Positions 54,686 to 62,679 of a DNA stretch of 64,000 bases are shown in pieces. Below the pieces are notes generated by a model. That model was given only the letters and a program-made list of their open reading frames with translations. It was not told the DNA's origin and searched no databases. The position numbers were made by a program, and so were the translations under genes. Numbering within the stretch: the first letter of the stretch is position 1; each line of letters begins with the position of its first letter. This DNA is from JALYUA01 sp039933215. GTDB taxonomy: Bacteria > Acidobacteriota > Thermoanaerobaculia > UBA5066 > Gp7-AA6. The stretch covers positions 8,794 to 72,793 of the forward strand of contig JBDTOO010000012.1 of assembly GCA_039933215.1 (NCBI GenBank), read 5' to 3'.

Positions 54686-54844
54686 CGACGGCGATGCTAG
54701 CTCAAACGCGGGAGCGGGCCCGCCGGACGCCCGCGGGACTCCGGTGAAGCCGCCGAAGAAAAGACGCCCATCGCTTCGTCAGCGCCTCTGGTTTCCCATG
54801 TGGTCGCGGGCGATCTCGTCTCGGGGCCACGGCGCTTCTCTGTG

Positions 54845-54869
54845 AAAAAGGCCCGCTCGGAAGCGGGCC
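54845..54869 (-). terminator. Rho-independent terminator of the CsbD gene
   Basis: Read on the minus strand: GGCCCGCT-TCCG-AGCGGGCC followed by TTTTT. An 8-bp stem, four-base loop and T-tract stand 24 bases after the CsbD stop. The remaining ~160 bases up to the speA start should contain the speA promoter, but no clear boxes were found. Confidence 0.9.
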
Positions 54870-54892
54870 GGATGGAATTCATCGAACGGCTG

Positions 54893-55096
54893 TCAGCGCT
54901 TCAGATCCTTGCCGAAGTCTTCGATCGCGTCGCCCACTTTTCGCCGGGCTTTCCCGAGTCCCTCCTGAAGGGCTCCGCCGGCCCGGTCATCCGCGCCTTC
55001 GCTCTCGAGGTCCTTGTTCCCCGTGAGGGTTCCGGCGGCTTCCTTGATGCGGCCCTTGATATTGTCCTTGCGTCCTTCGATTTCGTCGCGGTTCAT
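54893..55096 (-). CDS. CsbD-family general stress protein
   Basis: A 67-residue protein: MNRDEIEGRKDNIKGRIKEA, then TGNKDLESEGADDRAGGALQ and a helical basic end. This is the CsbD pattern (small, highly charged, helical), whose members are induced by sigma-B-type general stress in Bacillus and by osmotic stress elsewhere; the molecular role is unknown. GGAAGGAG lies ten bases before the ATG. The start overlaps the MscS stop (ATGA), pairing it with an osmotic safety channel. Confidence 0.9.
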   Translation of the reverse strand: MNRDEIEGRKDNIKGRIKEAAGTLTGNKDLESEGADDRAGGALQEGLGKARRKVGDAIEDFGKDLKR

Positions 55097-55971
55097 GTTG
55101 GCTCCTTCCTCGCTTCGGAATTTGCACTTTCCGTGCCGCCATCCGGCCTCGAACGGATGCGGACGTCGCGCTGAGGATTGGGGATCTCGATGGCCCTGCG
55201 CGAGAGCTCCTCCCAGATCTCGAAGTTCATACCGCTCACGAAGGACGGGCGCCGGTGGAGCATTCCTTCCGTCCAGCAGAGGAGCTCGAAGTCGAGGGTG
55301 TATTCTCCGAAACCCGCGAAGAAGACGGCGGGCGGCGGCTCGGCGAGGATTCCCGGAACGCGCGCCGCCGCGGCGAGCAGCGCCTCTTCGACCTCCCGCG
55401 GACGGCTGTTCGTCGCGACGCCGACCGGAGCGCGAAACCGGATCCGGTTGCTCCGATAGCTCCAGTTCGTGACCGTCTCGGTGATGAACTTCGAGTTCGG
55501 GATGATCAGGTAGACCTCGTCGTTCGTCCGGATGACGGTCGAGCGCGTACGGATCTCGACGACGTCCCCGTTCGCCTTGTCGATCTCGATGCGATCGCCG
55601 ACCATGATGGGGCGCTCGAGCAGCACGATGATCCCCGCGAAGAAATTCTTCACGACGTCCTGCAGGCCGAATCCGATGCCGACGCCCACGGCCGCTCCGA
55701 ACGCCGCGAGGCTCGTCGCGTTGATGCCCAGCGTATTCAAGGCGAGCATCGCCCCGGCGAACCAGATCAGGTACGACAGCACGCGGCCGACGGAGTAGCG
55801 CGCGCCGACGGCAAGGTGAGTTCTCCCGAGGAGCCGCTCCGCCACCAGCTTGCGGGCGAGACGCGCCGCGATCCAGGTCGCGGCGAAGATCGCGAGCGAG
55901 ATCAGGACGCTCGACATTGTCACGTCGGCGCCGCCGAGGCGAAAGAGGCGAAAGCTCAGGATCTGACTCAC
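55093..55971 (-). CDS. MscS-family mechanosensitive channel
   Basis: A 292-residue protein starting at GTG 55971. Two hydrophobic helices (~18-40 and ~60-80) are followed by the pore-lining TM3 (AFGAAVGVGIGFGLQDVVKN), the typical Gly/Ala-rich kinked helix, and then FAGIIVLLERPIMVGDRIEI of the MscS beta domain. The middle includes STVIRTNDEVYLIIPNSKFI and WSYRSNRIRFRAPVGV, and the C-terminus is alpha/beta. It would open on hypo-osmotic shock to release solutes across the inner membrane. It is co-transcribed with csbD-like DNA downstream by a four-base overlap. Confidence 0.92.
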   Translation of the reverse strand: MSQILSFRLFRLGGADVTMSSVLISLAIFAATWIAARLARKLVAERLLGRTHLAVGARYSVGRVLSYLIWFAGAMLALNTLGINATSLAAFGAAVGVGIGFGLQDVVKNFFAGIIVLLERPIMVGDRIEIDKANGDVVEIRTRSTVIRTNDEVYLIIPNSKFITETVTNWSYRSNRIRFRAPVGVATNSRPREVEEALLAAAARVPGILAEPPPAVFFAGFGEYTLDFELLCWTEGMLHRRPSFVSGMNFEIWEELSRRAIEIPNPQRDVRIRSRPDGGTESANSEARKEPT

Positions 55972-56022
55972 CGTCGGGAACCAGTGCAGGTTCGGTGCCG
56001 GAGCCGCCCCGGAGCCCGCGTT

Positions 56023-57336
56023 TTACTTCCCGAGCAGCTCCAGGGCCGCCGTCGTGAGAGTCTGGACGCCGGTTCGGATCGTGGGCCCGCGATCGGGAGC
56101 CCATTCGGACGAATGGAGGCCGGGCATCGGCGTGCCCGCCTTCACGGCCGCTTCGAACCGTTCGGGGTTCACGCCCCCAACCCAGAGGATCGCCGCCGGC
56201 ACGCCCTCCCGGCCGTACCACGAAAAGTCCTCGCCGGCCATGACCGCATCGGGCACGACGACGTTGCCGGCGCCGAAGCGGTCCTTCAGCGCTCCCGTCA
56301 GGCGCTCGGTCAGAGCCGGATCGTTGTAGGTCGCCGGGTCTCCCAGCGAGATCCGGACCTTCGGCTCCTTCGGAGCCCCCGCGGCGGCGGCCTCCGCCTT
56401 CGCGATGCGCTCGATCGCCGCATGCAGACGCTTTCGCACTTCCTCCTTGTAGGAGCGTACGGTGAGCTGCAGCCGCACCTCGTCGGGGATGATGTTGTGC
56501 TTCGTGCCGCCGTGGATCGAGCCGACGGTGACGACGGCCGGATCGAACGGGCTCTCCTCCCGGGAGACGATCGTCTGCAGCGCGACGACGATGCGGGCGG
56601 CGATCACGATGGGATCGACCGTCTTGTGCGGATACGCCCCGTGTCCCCCGCGCCCGTACACGGTGATGTCGGCCGAGTCGACGTTGGCGAACGTGAAGCC
56701 GGGCCTCGCGCCGATCTTTCCCGCCGGCAGGTCGGGACTGTCGTGGATCGCGACGATGAAATCCGGCCGCGGAAAGCGCGTGAAGAGGCCGGCGTCCAGC
56801 ATCGTCCTCGCGCCGCTGCCCTTCTCTTCGTCCGGCTGGCCGATCATGACGAGCGTTCCCTTCCAGCGGTCCTTCGCCTTCGCGAGAAGCGTCGCGGCGC
56901 CCACCCACGAGGTCATGTGGATGTCGTGGCCGCAGGCGTGCATCACCGACACGGTGTTCCCCGAGTCGTCCTTCGTCGTCACCCGGCTGGCGTACGGGAG
57001 CCCGGTGCGCTCTTCGATGGGCAGAGCATCGAGGTCGGTGCGGAGCGCGACGGTTGGACCCGCACCGTTCTTCATGACGCCGACCACGCCGTGTCCCCCG
57101 ATCTCGGTGGTCACCGCGAAGCCGAGCGCCCGGAGGCGCTCCGCCATCTTCGCCGCGGTCTTCACCTCGTGCTGGGACAGCTCCGGGTTGCGATGGAGGT
57201 CGAGATAGAGCGCGTCGAGATCGGGGTAAATGGCCTCGACGTCCGCGTCCGCGGGTCTCGGTTTTTCGGCCAGCGCGAACGGGGCCGCGGCGCACACGGA
57301 GAGGACGGCGGCGAGAATGGGCGGGCCCTGCCTCAT
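56023..57336 (-). CDS. Secreted M20-family amidohydrolase, second of a tandem pair
   Basis: A 437-residue protein. A signal peptide (ILAAVLSVCAAAPFALA) precedes an M20D-type domain: LHRNPELSQHEVKTAAKMAE, LRTDLDALPIEERTGLPYAS, HACGHDIHMTSWVGAATLL (metal site), IGQPDEEKGSGA (general base Glu), GGHGAYPHKTVDP in the lid domain, and AGEDFSWY near the end. M20D enzymes remove acyl groups from N-acyl or N-acetyl amino acids, or cleave short peptides (hippurate hydrolase-like). It is a clear paralogue of the upstream gene, which it overlaps by four bases (ATGA). A periplasmic location is inferred from the signal. Confidence 0.93.
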   Translation of the reverse strand: MRQGPPILAAVLSVCAAAPFALAEKPRPADADVEAIYPDLDALYLDLHRNPELSQHEVKTAAKMAERLRALGFAVTTEIGGHGVVGVMKNGAGPTVALRTDLDALPIEERTGLPYASRVTTKDDSGNTVSVMHACGHDIHMTSWVGAATLLAKAKDRWKGTLVMIGQPDEEKGSGARTMLDAGLFTRFPRPDFIVAIHDSPDLPAGKIGARPGFTFANVDSADITVYGRGGHGAYPHKTVDPIVIAARIVVALQTIVSREESPFDPAVVTVGSIHGGTKHNIIPDEVRLQLTVRSYKEEVRKRLHAAIERIAKAEAAAAGAPKEPKVRISLGDPATYNDPALTERLTGALKDRFGAGNVVVPDAVMAGEDFSWYGREGVPAAILWVGGVNPERFEAAVKAGTPMPGLHSSEWAPDRGPTIRTGVQTLTTAALELLGK

Positions 57337-58691
57337 GGCTTCCCCAGCAGCTCGAGCGCCGCGGTCGTCAGGCTCGCCGTCCCGAGACGCAGGGTGATCG
57401 GCCGGTTCGGGGCGAACTCGGAGGAGTGAAGCGACGGGAGAGGCGTGCCGTTCTTCTTCGAGGCGTCGTACCGGGCCGGCTCGACGGCTCCCAGGTTGTA
57501 CTGGAGCGAAGGGATGCCCGCGCGCCCGAATTCCGAGAAGTCCTCGCCGCCCATCGTCGGCTCGCCCTGGATCACGTTGTCCTTGCCGAACTCCCGCTCG
57601 AAGACTCCCGCGATCCGGCGGGTGAGCGCGGGGTCGTTTTTCATCGCCGGCGTCCCCTCGCTCACGGTCACCGCGGGCGCCTTTTCGGCGCCGGCCGCGG
57701 CGGCCTCCGCCTTCGCGATCCTCTCGATTCCGGCGAGGAGGCGCTTGCGGACCTCGTCCTTGTAGGAGCGCACGGTGATCTGCAGCTTCGCCTCGTCCGG
57801 GATGATGTTGTGCTTCGTGCCCGCGTGGAAGGATCCCACCGTCACCACCGCGGGGTCGAGCGGGTTGTTCTCGCGGGCGACGAGCGTCTGCAGCGAGACC
57901 ACGATGCGCGAGGCGATCACGACCGGATCGATCGTCGTGTGCGGGTACGCGCCGTGGCCCCCGCGCCCGAAGACGGTGATGTCGACCGAGTCCACGTTCG
58001 CGTTCGCGTAGCCCGGGACCCAGGCGAGCTTTCCGGCGGGCAGGATGGCGCTGTCGTGGAGGCTGATCGCGAAGTCGGGCCGGGGGAATCGGGTGAAGAG
58101 ACCGTCGTCCAGCATCCCCTTCGCGCCGCTCCCACGCTCCTCGGCGGGCTGGCCGATCACGACGAGGGTGCCTCGCCAAAGGCCTTTCGCGCGGGAGAGC
58201 AGGGTCGCGGCGCCGATGAGAGACGTCATGTGAACGTCGTGACCGCACGCGTGCATGACGTGCACCGTGGCGCCGGACTCGTCCGTCGCCGTGACCTTGC
58301 TCGCGTAGGGGAGGTTCGTGCGCTCCTGGATGGGGAGTGCATCCATGTCCTCGCGGATCAGCACCGTCGGGCCCGCGCCGTTTGCGAGGACCCCGACGAC
58401 GCCCGTGCCACCGACTTTCTCGGTCACCTTGAAGCCGAGGGGCCTCAGGAGGGACGCGAGCTTCGCCGCGGTCTTCTCCTCGTGGCGCGAGAGCTCGGGA
58501 GTCTGGTGGAAGTCCAGGTAGAGCCTTTCGAGCTCCGGGTAGAGAGCCTCGAGCGGCGCCAGAGCCGGGTTCGAAGCGGACGCGGGGGCGTCGGGCGGCG
58601 GATCGGCGCCGGCGGACAGACCCGAGGCGTGAAGGCCGAAGACGGCAACGGCGACGGCGAAGGCGAAGGGTGAGGCGAACCGTCGGCGCAT
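57333..58691 (-). CDS. Secreted M20-family amidohydrolase, first of a tandem pair
   Basis: A 452-residue protein starting at ATG 58691 with AGGAGG five bases upstream. The signal peptide (FAFAVAVAVFGLHASGLSAG) and a Pro/Ala spacer are followed by the same M20D layout as its neighbour: FHQTPELSRHEEKTAAKLAS, IREDMDALPIQERTNLPYAS, HACGHDVHMTSLIGAATLL, GQPAEERGSGAKGM, GGHGAYPHTTIDP and GGEDFSEFGRAGIPSLQYNL. Its role is probably hydrolysis of N-acylated amino acids or dipeptides in the periplasm. The longer open frame upstream of 58691 is a shadow. It is divergent from the AmpG-like gene. Confidence 0.93.
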   Translation of the reverse strand: MRRRFASPFAFAVAVAVFGLHASGLSAGADPPPDAPASASNPALAPLEALYPELERLYLDFHQTPELSRHEEKTAAKLASLLRPLGFKVTEKVGGTGVVGVLANGAGPTVLIREDMDALPIQERTNLPYASKVTATDESGATVHVMHACGHDVHMTSLIGAATLLSRAKGLWRGTLVVIGQPAEERGSGAKGMLDDGLFTRFPRPDFAISLHDSAILPAGKLAWVPGYANANVDSVDITVFGRGGHGAYPHTTIDPVVIASRIVVSLQTLVARENNPLDPAVVTVGSFHAGTKHNIIPDEAKLQITVRSYKDEVRKRLLAGIERIAKAEAAAAGAEKAPAVTVSEGTPAMKNDPALTRRIAGVFEREFGKDNVIQGEPTMGGEDFSEFGRAGIPSLQYNLGAVEPARYDASKKNGTPLPSLHSSEFAPNRPITLRLGTASLTTAALELLGKP

Positions 58692-58810
58692 GGAGCCTCC
58701 TCGGTCGGGCCGCTCGGTTCGCGAGGCGGCGTTTTCTGGCGCGGGATGGGAGATCGCGGCGGATCTCATTTCTCGCCTTTCATGAAGCAGCCCTCGGGCG
58801 CGCGGTGGCT

Positions 58811-58840
58811 TGAAGGCCGAACCGATCGGTTCGGCTTTCA
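58811..58840. promoter_or_regulatory. 30-bp near-perfect palindrome upstream of the AmpG-like operon
   Basis: GCCGAACCGATCGGTTCGGC (58816-58835) is an exact palindrome. After one G/T mismatch pair (58815/58836) the symmetry continues with TGAA...TTCA to 58811 and 58840. It lies in the 171-base gap between divergent starts, 22 bases before ATG 58863. There is no T-tract and no gene ends here, so an operator for a dimeric repressor is the best reading. Confidence 0.6.
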
Positions 58841-58862
58841 CCCCTTCGACCGGCGATTCTAG

Positions 58863-60170
58863 ATGACATCGCGGAAGCACTCGGGGACACTCTTCGACAT
58901 GGCCGACTCGACCGAGGCGAACGCGCCGACGCCGCGCGGCTCCGCCACATCCCTGCGGATGCGATGGGTCGTCCTCCTCTACTTCGCGGAAGGATTCCCC
59001 TACGGCGTCTATCTCGAGGTCTGGACGGTCTACTTCCGCGCCCACGGGGTGTCGCTCAAGGCGATCGGGCTCATCTCGCTTCTGGGGCTCCCCTGGACGC
59101 TCAAGTTTCTCTGGGCGCCCCTGGTCGACCGCTACGGGGACCGGCGCCGATGGATCGCGGGATGTCTCGTCGTCATGGGGGGGCTCCTCGCGATCCACCC
59201 GCTGTTCGACCCCGCGCACCCCGGTCTGCCGCTCTGGATCGTCCTGTTTCTCTTCACGCTCGCCTCGGCGACCCAGGACATCGCCATCGACGCGCACACG
59301 ATCGCCTTCGTGCCGAAGGAGGAGGTCGGAACCGCGAACGGCATTCGCGTCTCCGCTTACCGCGTCGCCATGATCGTGAGCGGAGGTGGGATCGTCTTCG
59401 GCGCGGGCCGGCTCGGCTGGCCGCCGTTGTGGATCGTCGCCGGGGCGCTCCTGGTCGTGCTCGCCGCCGTCGTCCTCCGCGCTCCGGCGGGGACGGTGGC
59501 GCCGGCGCGAGATAAGAACTTCCTGAAACCCCTCGTCGACTGGGCCTCCCGTCCCGGTTCGGCGGCGGCGATCGCCTTTCTCCTCCTCTACAAGCTGGGC
59601 GACCAGGCGATCACGCCGATGATCAAGCCGTTCTGGGTCGACCGGGGTCTGTCGCTCGCCGAGATCGGACTCGTCTCGACGTCGGCCGGTATCGCCTTCA
59701 CGGTACTGGGGGCATTGGTCGGCGGGTGGCTGACCAGCCGCTGGGGACTGCTGCGAGCCCTCTTCGTACTGGGAATCGCGCAGGTCCTCCCGAACCTCGG
59801 CTACGGCGCCGTGGCGGCGCTCGACGGGGGCCGCTACGCGATCTACGCGGTGTCCGTGCTCGAGTCCTTCGGCCAGGGCCTCGGAACCGCCTGCTTCCTG
59901 ACGTTCATGATGCGGCTCTGCGACCGCCGGCACGCCGCGACCCAGTACGCGCTCATCTCGGCCCTGTTCGCGTTGACGCGCCACATCTCGGGGGCTGCCA
60001 GCGGATTCGCCGCGGCGCGGTTCGGCTACGCTCTCTTCTTCGGGTACACGTTTCTCCTCGCGGCGCCGGGGCTCGCGCTCATCCCCTTTCTGAAGGTCCG
60101 GCTCGCGGAGGCCGATCGGACGCGGGAAGAAGAGGCGGCGGCCGATATGTCGGGCGCGCAGCGTTCCTGA
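58863..60170 (+). CDS. AmpG-like MFS permease (muropeptide-type)
   Basis: Up to 435 residues, about twelve helices; ATG 58899 is an alternative start, neither with a clear Shine-Dalgarno. The sequence follows AmpG closely: LYFAEGFPYGVYLEVWTVYF, GVSLKAIGLISLLGLPWTLK, FLWAPLVDRYGDRRRWI, ASATQDIAIDAHTIAFVPKE and ANGIRVSAYRVAMIVSGGG. In the second half are YKLGDQAITPMIKPFWVDRG and FGQGLGTACFLTFMMRLCDR. AmpG imports GlcNAc-anhydro-MurNAc peptides in Gram-negatives; some relatives carry other substrates. It heads a run with an amino-sugar kinase, a deacetylase and a deaminase, which supports an amino-sugar cargo (inference). Confidence 0.85.
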   Translation: MTSRKHSGTLFDMADSTEANAPTPRGSATSLRMRWVVLLYFAEGFPYGVYLEVWTVYFRAHGVSLKAIGLISLLGLPWTLKFLWAPLVDRYGDRRRWIAGCLVVMGGLLAIHPLFDPAHPGLPLWIVLFLFTLASATQDIAIDAHTIAFVPKEEVGTANGIRVSAYRVAMIVSGGGIVFGAGRLGWPPLWIVAGALLVVLAAVVLRAPAGTVAPARDKNFLKPLVDWASRPGSAAAIAFLLLYKLGDQAITPMIKPFWVDRGLSLAEIGLVSTSAGIAFTVLGALVGGWLTSRWGLLRALFVLGIAQVLPNLGYGAVAALDGGRYAIYAVSVLESFGQGLGTACFLTFMMRLCDRRHAATQYALISALFALTRHISGAASGFAAARFGYALFFGYTFLLAAPGLALIPFLKVRLAEADRTREEEAAADMSGAQRS

Positions 60171-60215
60171 CCGGAGCGCCGTGCTAGCCTCGCCGCCCAA
60201 CCGGAGCTCGGAGGC

Positions 60216-61130
60216 ATGCGACACGTTCTCGGGATCGACGCCGGCGGCACGAAGACGCGCGCGCTCCTCGCCGACGAGAGCGGCCGCGTTCTCGCCGCCG
60301 CGGACGGGTCCGGCGCGAACCTGCGGACCCACGGAGAGCTCGAGGTCGAAAAGGTCCTTCACGCGCTGACCGAGAAGACGGAAGGGGAGGCGGGGCAGCG
60401 CGCCGACGCGATCGCGCTCGGAATCGCCGGCGCGGATCGCCCAGACGATCACGAAGTCCTCCGAGCCATCCTGCGGCGCATCGGGTTCCGGGACCGCGTC
60501 GTGGTGACGAACGACGCCCGGATCGCCTTCGTCGCCGGATCGCCGGGCCGGGTCGGCCTCGCGATCGTGTGCGGCACGGGCTCGATCGCGTGGGGCCGCA
60601 ACGGGGACGGAGAGATCGCGCGCGCCGGAGGGTGGGGGTGGCACGTCGGCGACGAGGGCTCCGGATTCTGGATCGGAGAGCGGGCCATCCGCGCGGCGCT
60701 CCGCGGCTCGGACGGGCGCGGCGCGCCGACGTCTCTCGCCGGCGCGCTCCTCGCGCACTTCTCCCTCGGCCGGATGGACGAGCTCGTTCGCCGCGTCTAC
60801 GACCGCGAGTATCCGCGGCACGAGGTCGCGCGCTTCGCGGTTCGCGTCTCCGAAGAGGCGCGGTCGGGAGACGCCGTGGCCGCGGAAATCCTGTCGGACG
60901 CCGCCTCGGAGCTCGCGCTCGCCGCCGGGAGCGTCGAGCGGCGGCTCCGGCTCGCCGGGGGCCCCTACGACGTCGTGCTGTCCGGCGGGACGTTCCGCGC
61001 GCTTCCGGATCTCGAGTCGGCCGTCGGCCGCGCGGTCGGCCTTCCCGGCGCGCGGGTGCGCCGCCTGGACGCGGAGCCGGCCGCCGGCGCCGTGGCCCTG
61101 GCGATCGAGGCCCTCGGAGCGCACGCGTGA
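60216..61130 (+). CDS. BadF/BadG-family amino-sugar kinase (MurK/GlcNAc kinase-like)
   Basis: A 304-residue ASKHA-fold ATPase, with CGGAGG before the ATG. Motifs: phosphate-1 HVLGIDAGGTKTRALLAD, ALGIAGADRP, VVVTNDARIAFVAGSPGRVG, CGTGSIAWG (phosphate-2-like), GGWGWHVGDEGSGFWIGERA and the adenosine segment VVLSGGTFRALPDLESAV. This family includes human GlcNAc kinase and MurK, the GlcNAc/MurNAc kinase of Clostridium. It would phosphorylate the imported sugar in the cytoplasm. The ChbG/YdjC start overlaps its stop (GTGA) and the AmpG-like permease gene ends 45 bases before it. Confidence 0.87.
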   Translation: MRHVLGIDAGGTKTRALLADESGRVLAAADGSGANLRTHGELEVEKVLHALTEKTEGEAGQRADAIALGIAGADRPDDHEVLRAILRRIGFRDRVVVTNDARIAFVAGSPGRVGLAIVCGTGSIAWGRNGDGEIARAGGWGWHVGDEGSGFWIGERAIRAALRGSDGRGAPTSLAGALLAHFSLGRMDELVRRVYDREYPRHEVARFAVRVSEEARSGDAVAAEILSDAASELALAAGSVERRLRLAGGPYDVVLSGGTFRALPDLESAVGRAVGLPGARVRRLDAEPAAGAVALAIEALGAHA

Positions 61131-61882
61131 AGCGGCTCATCGTCAATGCCGACGACTTCGGGCGGACGGCCGGCATCAACGACGGGACGCTCGAGGCCCA
61201 CCGCCGCGGCATCGTGACGTCGGCGACCGTGATGATCCTGGAGCGCGCCGCCGCGGAAGGAATCCGAGGAGCGCGGAGGGCCGCCCCCCGCCTCTCGCTC
61301 GGTCTTCACTGCGTGCTGACGGGCGGCGGAACGCCGGCCTCGCATCGGGACTCGCTGCCGACCCTCGCGCCTTCCGGACGGTTCGTGCGCCACGCCGCCG
61401 ATCTGCCTTCGGAGATCGATCCCGACGAGGTCCGCCGCGAGCTTTCCGCGCAGATCGCTCTCTTCGAGGAGGCCGCGGGAAGGCCCCCGACGCACCTCGA
61501 TTCCCACCACCACTTGGCGCTCCATCCGGCGGTCGAGCCGGTGTTCGGCGCCATCGCAAGGGAGCGCCACCTTCCCGTGCGCGCCTCGAGCGCGGCGGCG
61601 CGGACGGCTCTTCGAGGAATGGGGCTGCGCGTTCCGGACGCTTTCTTCGACGGCTTCTACGCCGAGGGCGCGACCGCGGAGAATCTGCGCCGGATCGTCG
61701 CGTCGCTCGCCGAGGGGACCTCCGAGCTGATGTGCCATCCGGGCCATCCCGACGCCGAGCTTCTCGCCGGAAGCTCGTACTCTCGCGAGAGGGGACGGGA
61801 GATCGAGATCCTCTGCGACCCGGCCGTTCGAACGCTGCTCGATGCCGAAGGCGTCGAGCTCTCGGCGTTTCCCTCCCTGTGA
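61127..61882 (+). CDS. ChbG/YdjC-family carbohydrate deacetylase
   Basis: A 251-residue protein from GTG 61127. The YdjC fold signature is clear: KRLIVNADDFGRTAGINDG (metal Asp-Asp), LSLGLHCVLTGG, PTHLDSHHHLALHPAVEP (metal His cluster) and ELMCHPGHPD. ChbG removes one acetyl group from chitobiose- or triose-type sugars (or their phosphates); other members act on other acetylated sugars. It lies between a sugar kinase and a glucosamine-6-phosphate deaminase-like gene, overlapping both, so it may supply the deacetylation step that NagA performs elsewhere (inference). Confidence 0.9.
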   Translation: MKRLIVNADDFGRTAGINDGTLEAHRRGIVTSATVMILERAAAEGIRGARRAAPRLSLGLHCVLTGGGTPASHRDSLPTLAPSGRFVRHAADLPSEIDPDEVRRELSAQIALFEEAAGRPPTHLDSHHHLALHPAVEPVFGAIARERHLPVRASSAAARTALRGMGLRVPDAFFDGFYAEGATAENLRRIVASLAEGTSELMCHPGHPDAELLAGSSYSRERGREIEILCDPAVRTLLDAEGVELSAFPSL

Positions 61883-62679
61883 GCCGGAAGGGCTCCGCAC
61901 CGGAGATCCGAGTCTTCGGGAGCGGTAGAGAGGTCGCGTGCGAGGCGGCGGCGCTTCTCGCCGCGATGCTGCGCCGCCGCCTCGCGACGACGCTCGTCCT
62001 CGCTTCCGGAAAGACGATGATGCCCGTGTATCGCGAGCTCGTCCGGCTGCACCGCGCCGGACGGGCGCCCTTTCGCCGGGCAGACGCGTTCGTCCTGGAT
62101 GAGCTCGCCGTGCCGGCGGGGGATCCGAGGAGCTTTCGGTCCTTCATGGACGACCGGCTCTTTTCGCGGGTCGACATCGATCCCCGGCGGATCCACGCCC
62201 TGCGCGGCGACGCGCCGGACCCGGAGCGCGAATGCGCCCGGTTCGAGCGGGAGCTGAGGCGGGCGGGGCCGGCGGACCTCGCGATCGCCGGCATCGGAAG
62301 AAACGGGCACGTGGCGTATCTCGAGCCCGGGGCGTCTCTCGCGCCGAGGACCTCGGTGGTGCGCCTGTCGGACGCGACGCGGCGGTCTCTGCGCGACGAC
62401 GGGATGCGTCCCGTCCCGCGGGAAGCGCTCACCATGGGGATCGAGACGATTCTCGCCGCGCGCCGGATCCTCCTGGTCGCGACGGGCCGCGCGAAAGCCC
62501 GCGCGCTCGCGAGCGCGCTGGAGGGGAAGGTCGGCGCCCGGTGCCCGGCCTCCTACCTGTCGCTGCACCCGGCGCTCACCGTCCTCGCGGACGGCGCCGC
62601 CGCGAGGGGCCTTGACCGCCTGACGTCGGCGCGAGAAGTGAGCCCGATCAGCCGGCGAGCGCCCCGCTCTCGGCGGTGA
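61879..62679 (+). CDS. nagB: Glucosamine-6-phosphate deaminase/isomerase NagB-like
   Basis: A 266-residue protein from GTG 61879, overlapping the previous stop. Family features: IRVFGSGREVACEAAALLAA, TTLVLASGKTMMPVYREL, RADAFVLDELAVPAGDPRSF (the catalytic Asp region, FxLDE), and GIGRNGHVAYLEPGASLAPR followed by VPREALTMGIETILAARRIL. It would turn glucosamine-6-phosphate into fructose-6-phosphate and ammonia. The conserved block G(I/L)GxxGHxAxxEP is kept, with Tyr-Leu in place of the usual Phe-Asn. A basic Arg-rich C-terminus extends 32 bases into the convergent glycosyltransferase gene. Confidence 0.85.
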   Translation: MSRKGSAPEIRVFGSGREVACEAAALLAAMLRRRLATTLVLASGKTMMPVYRELVRLHRAGRAPFRRADAFVLDELAVPAGDPRSFRSFMDDRLFSRVDIDPRRIHALRGDAPDPERECARFERELRRAGPADLAIAGIGRNGHVAYLEPGASLAPRTSVVRLSDATRRSLRDDGMRPVPREALTMGIETILAARRILLVATGRAKARALASALEGKVGARCPASYLSLHPALTVLADGAAARGLDRLTSAREVSPISRRAPRSRR

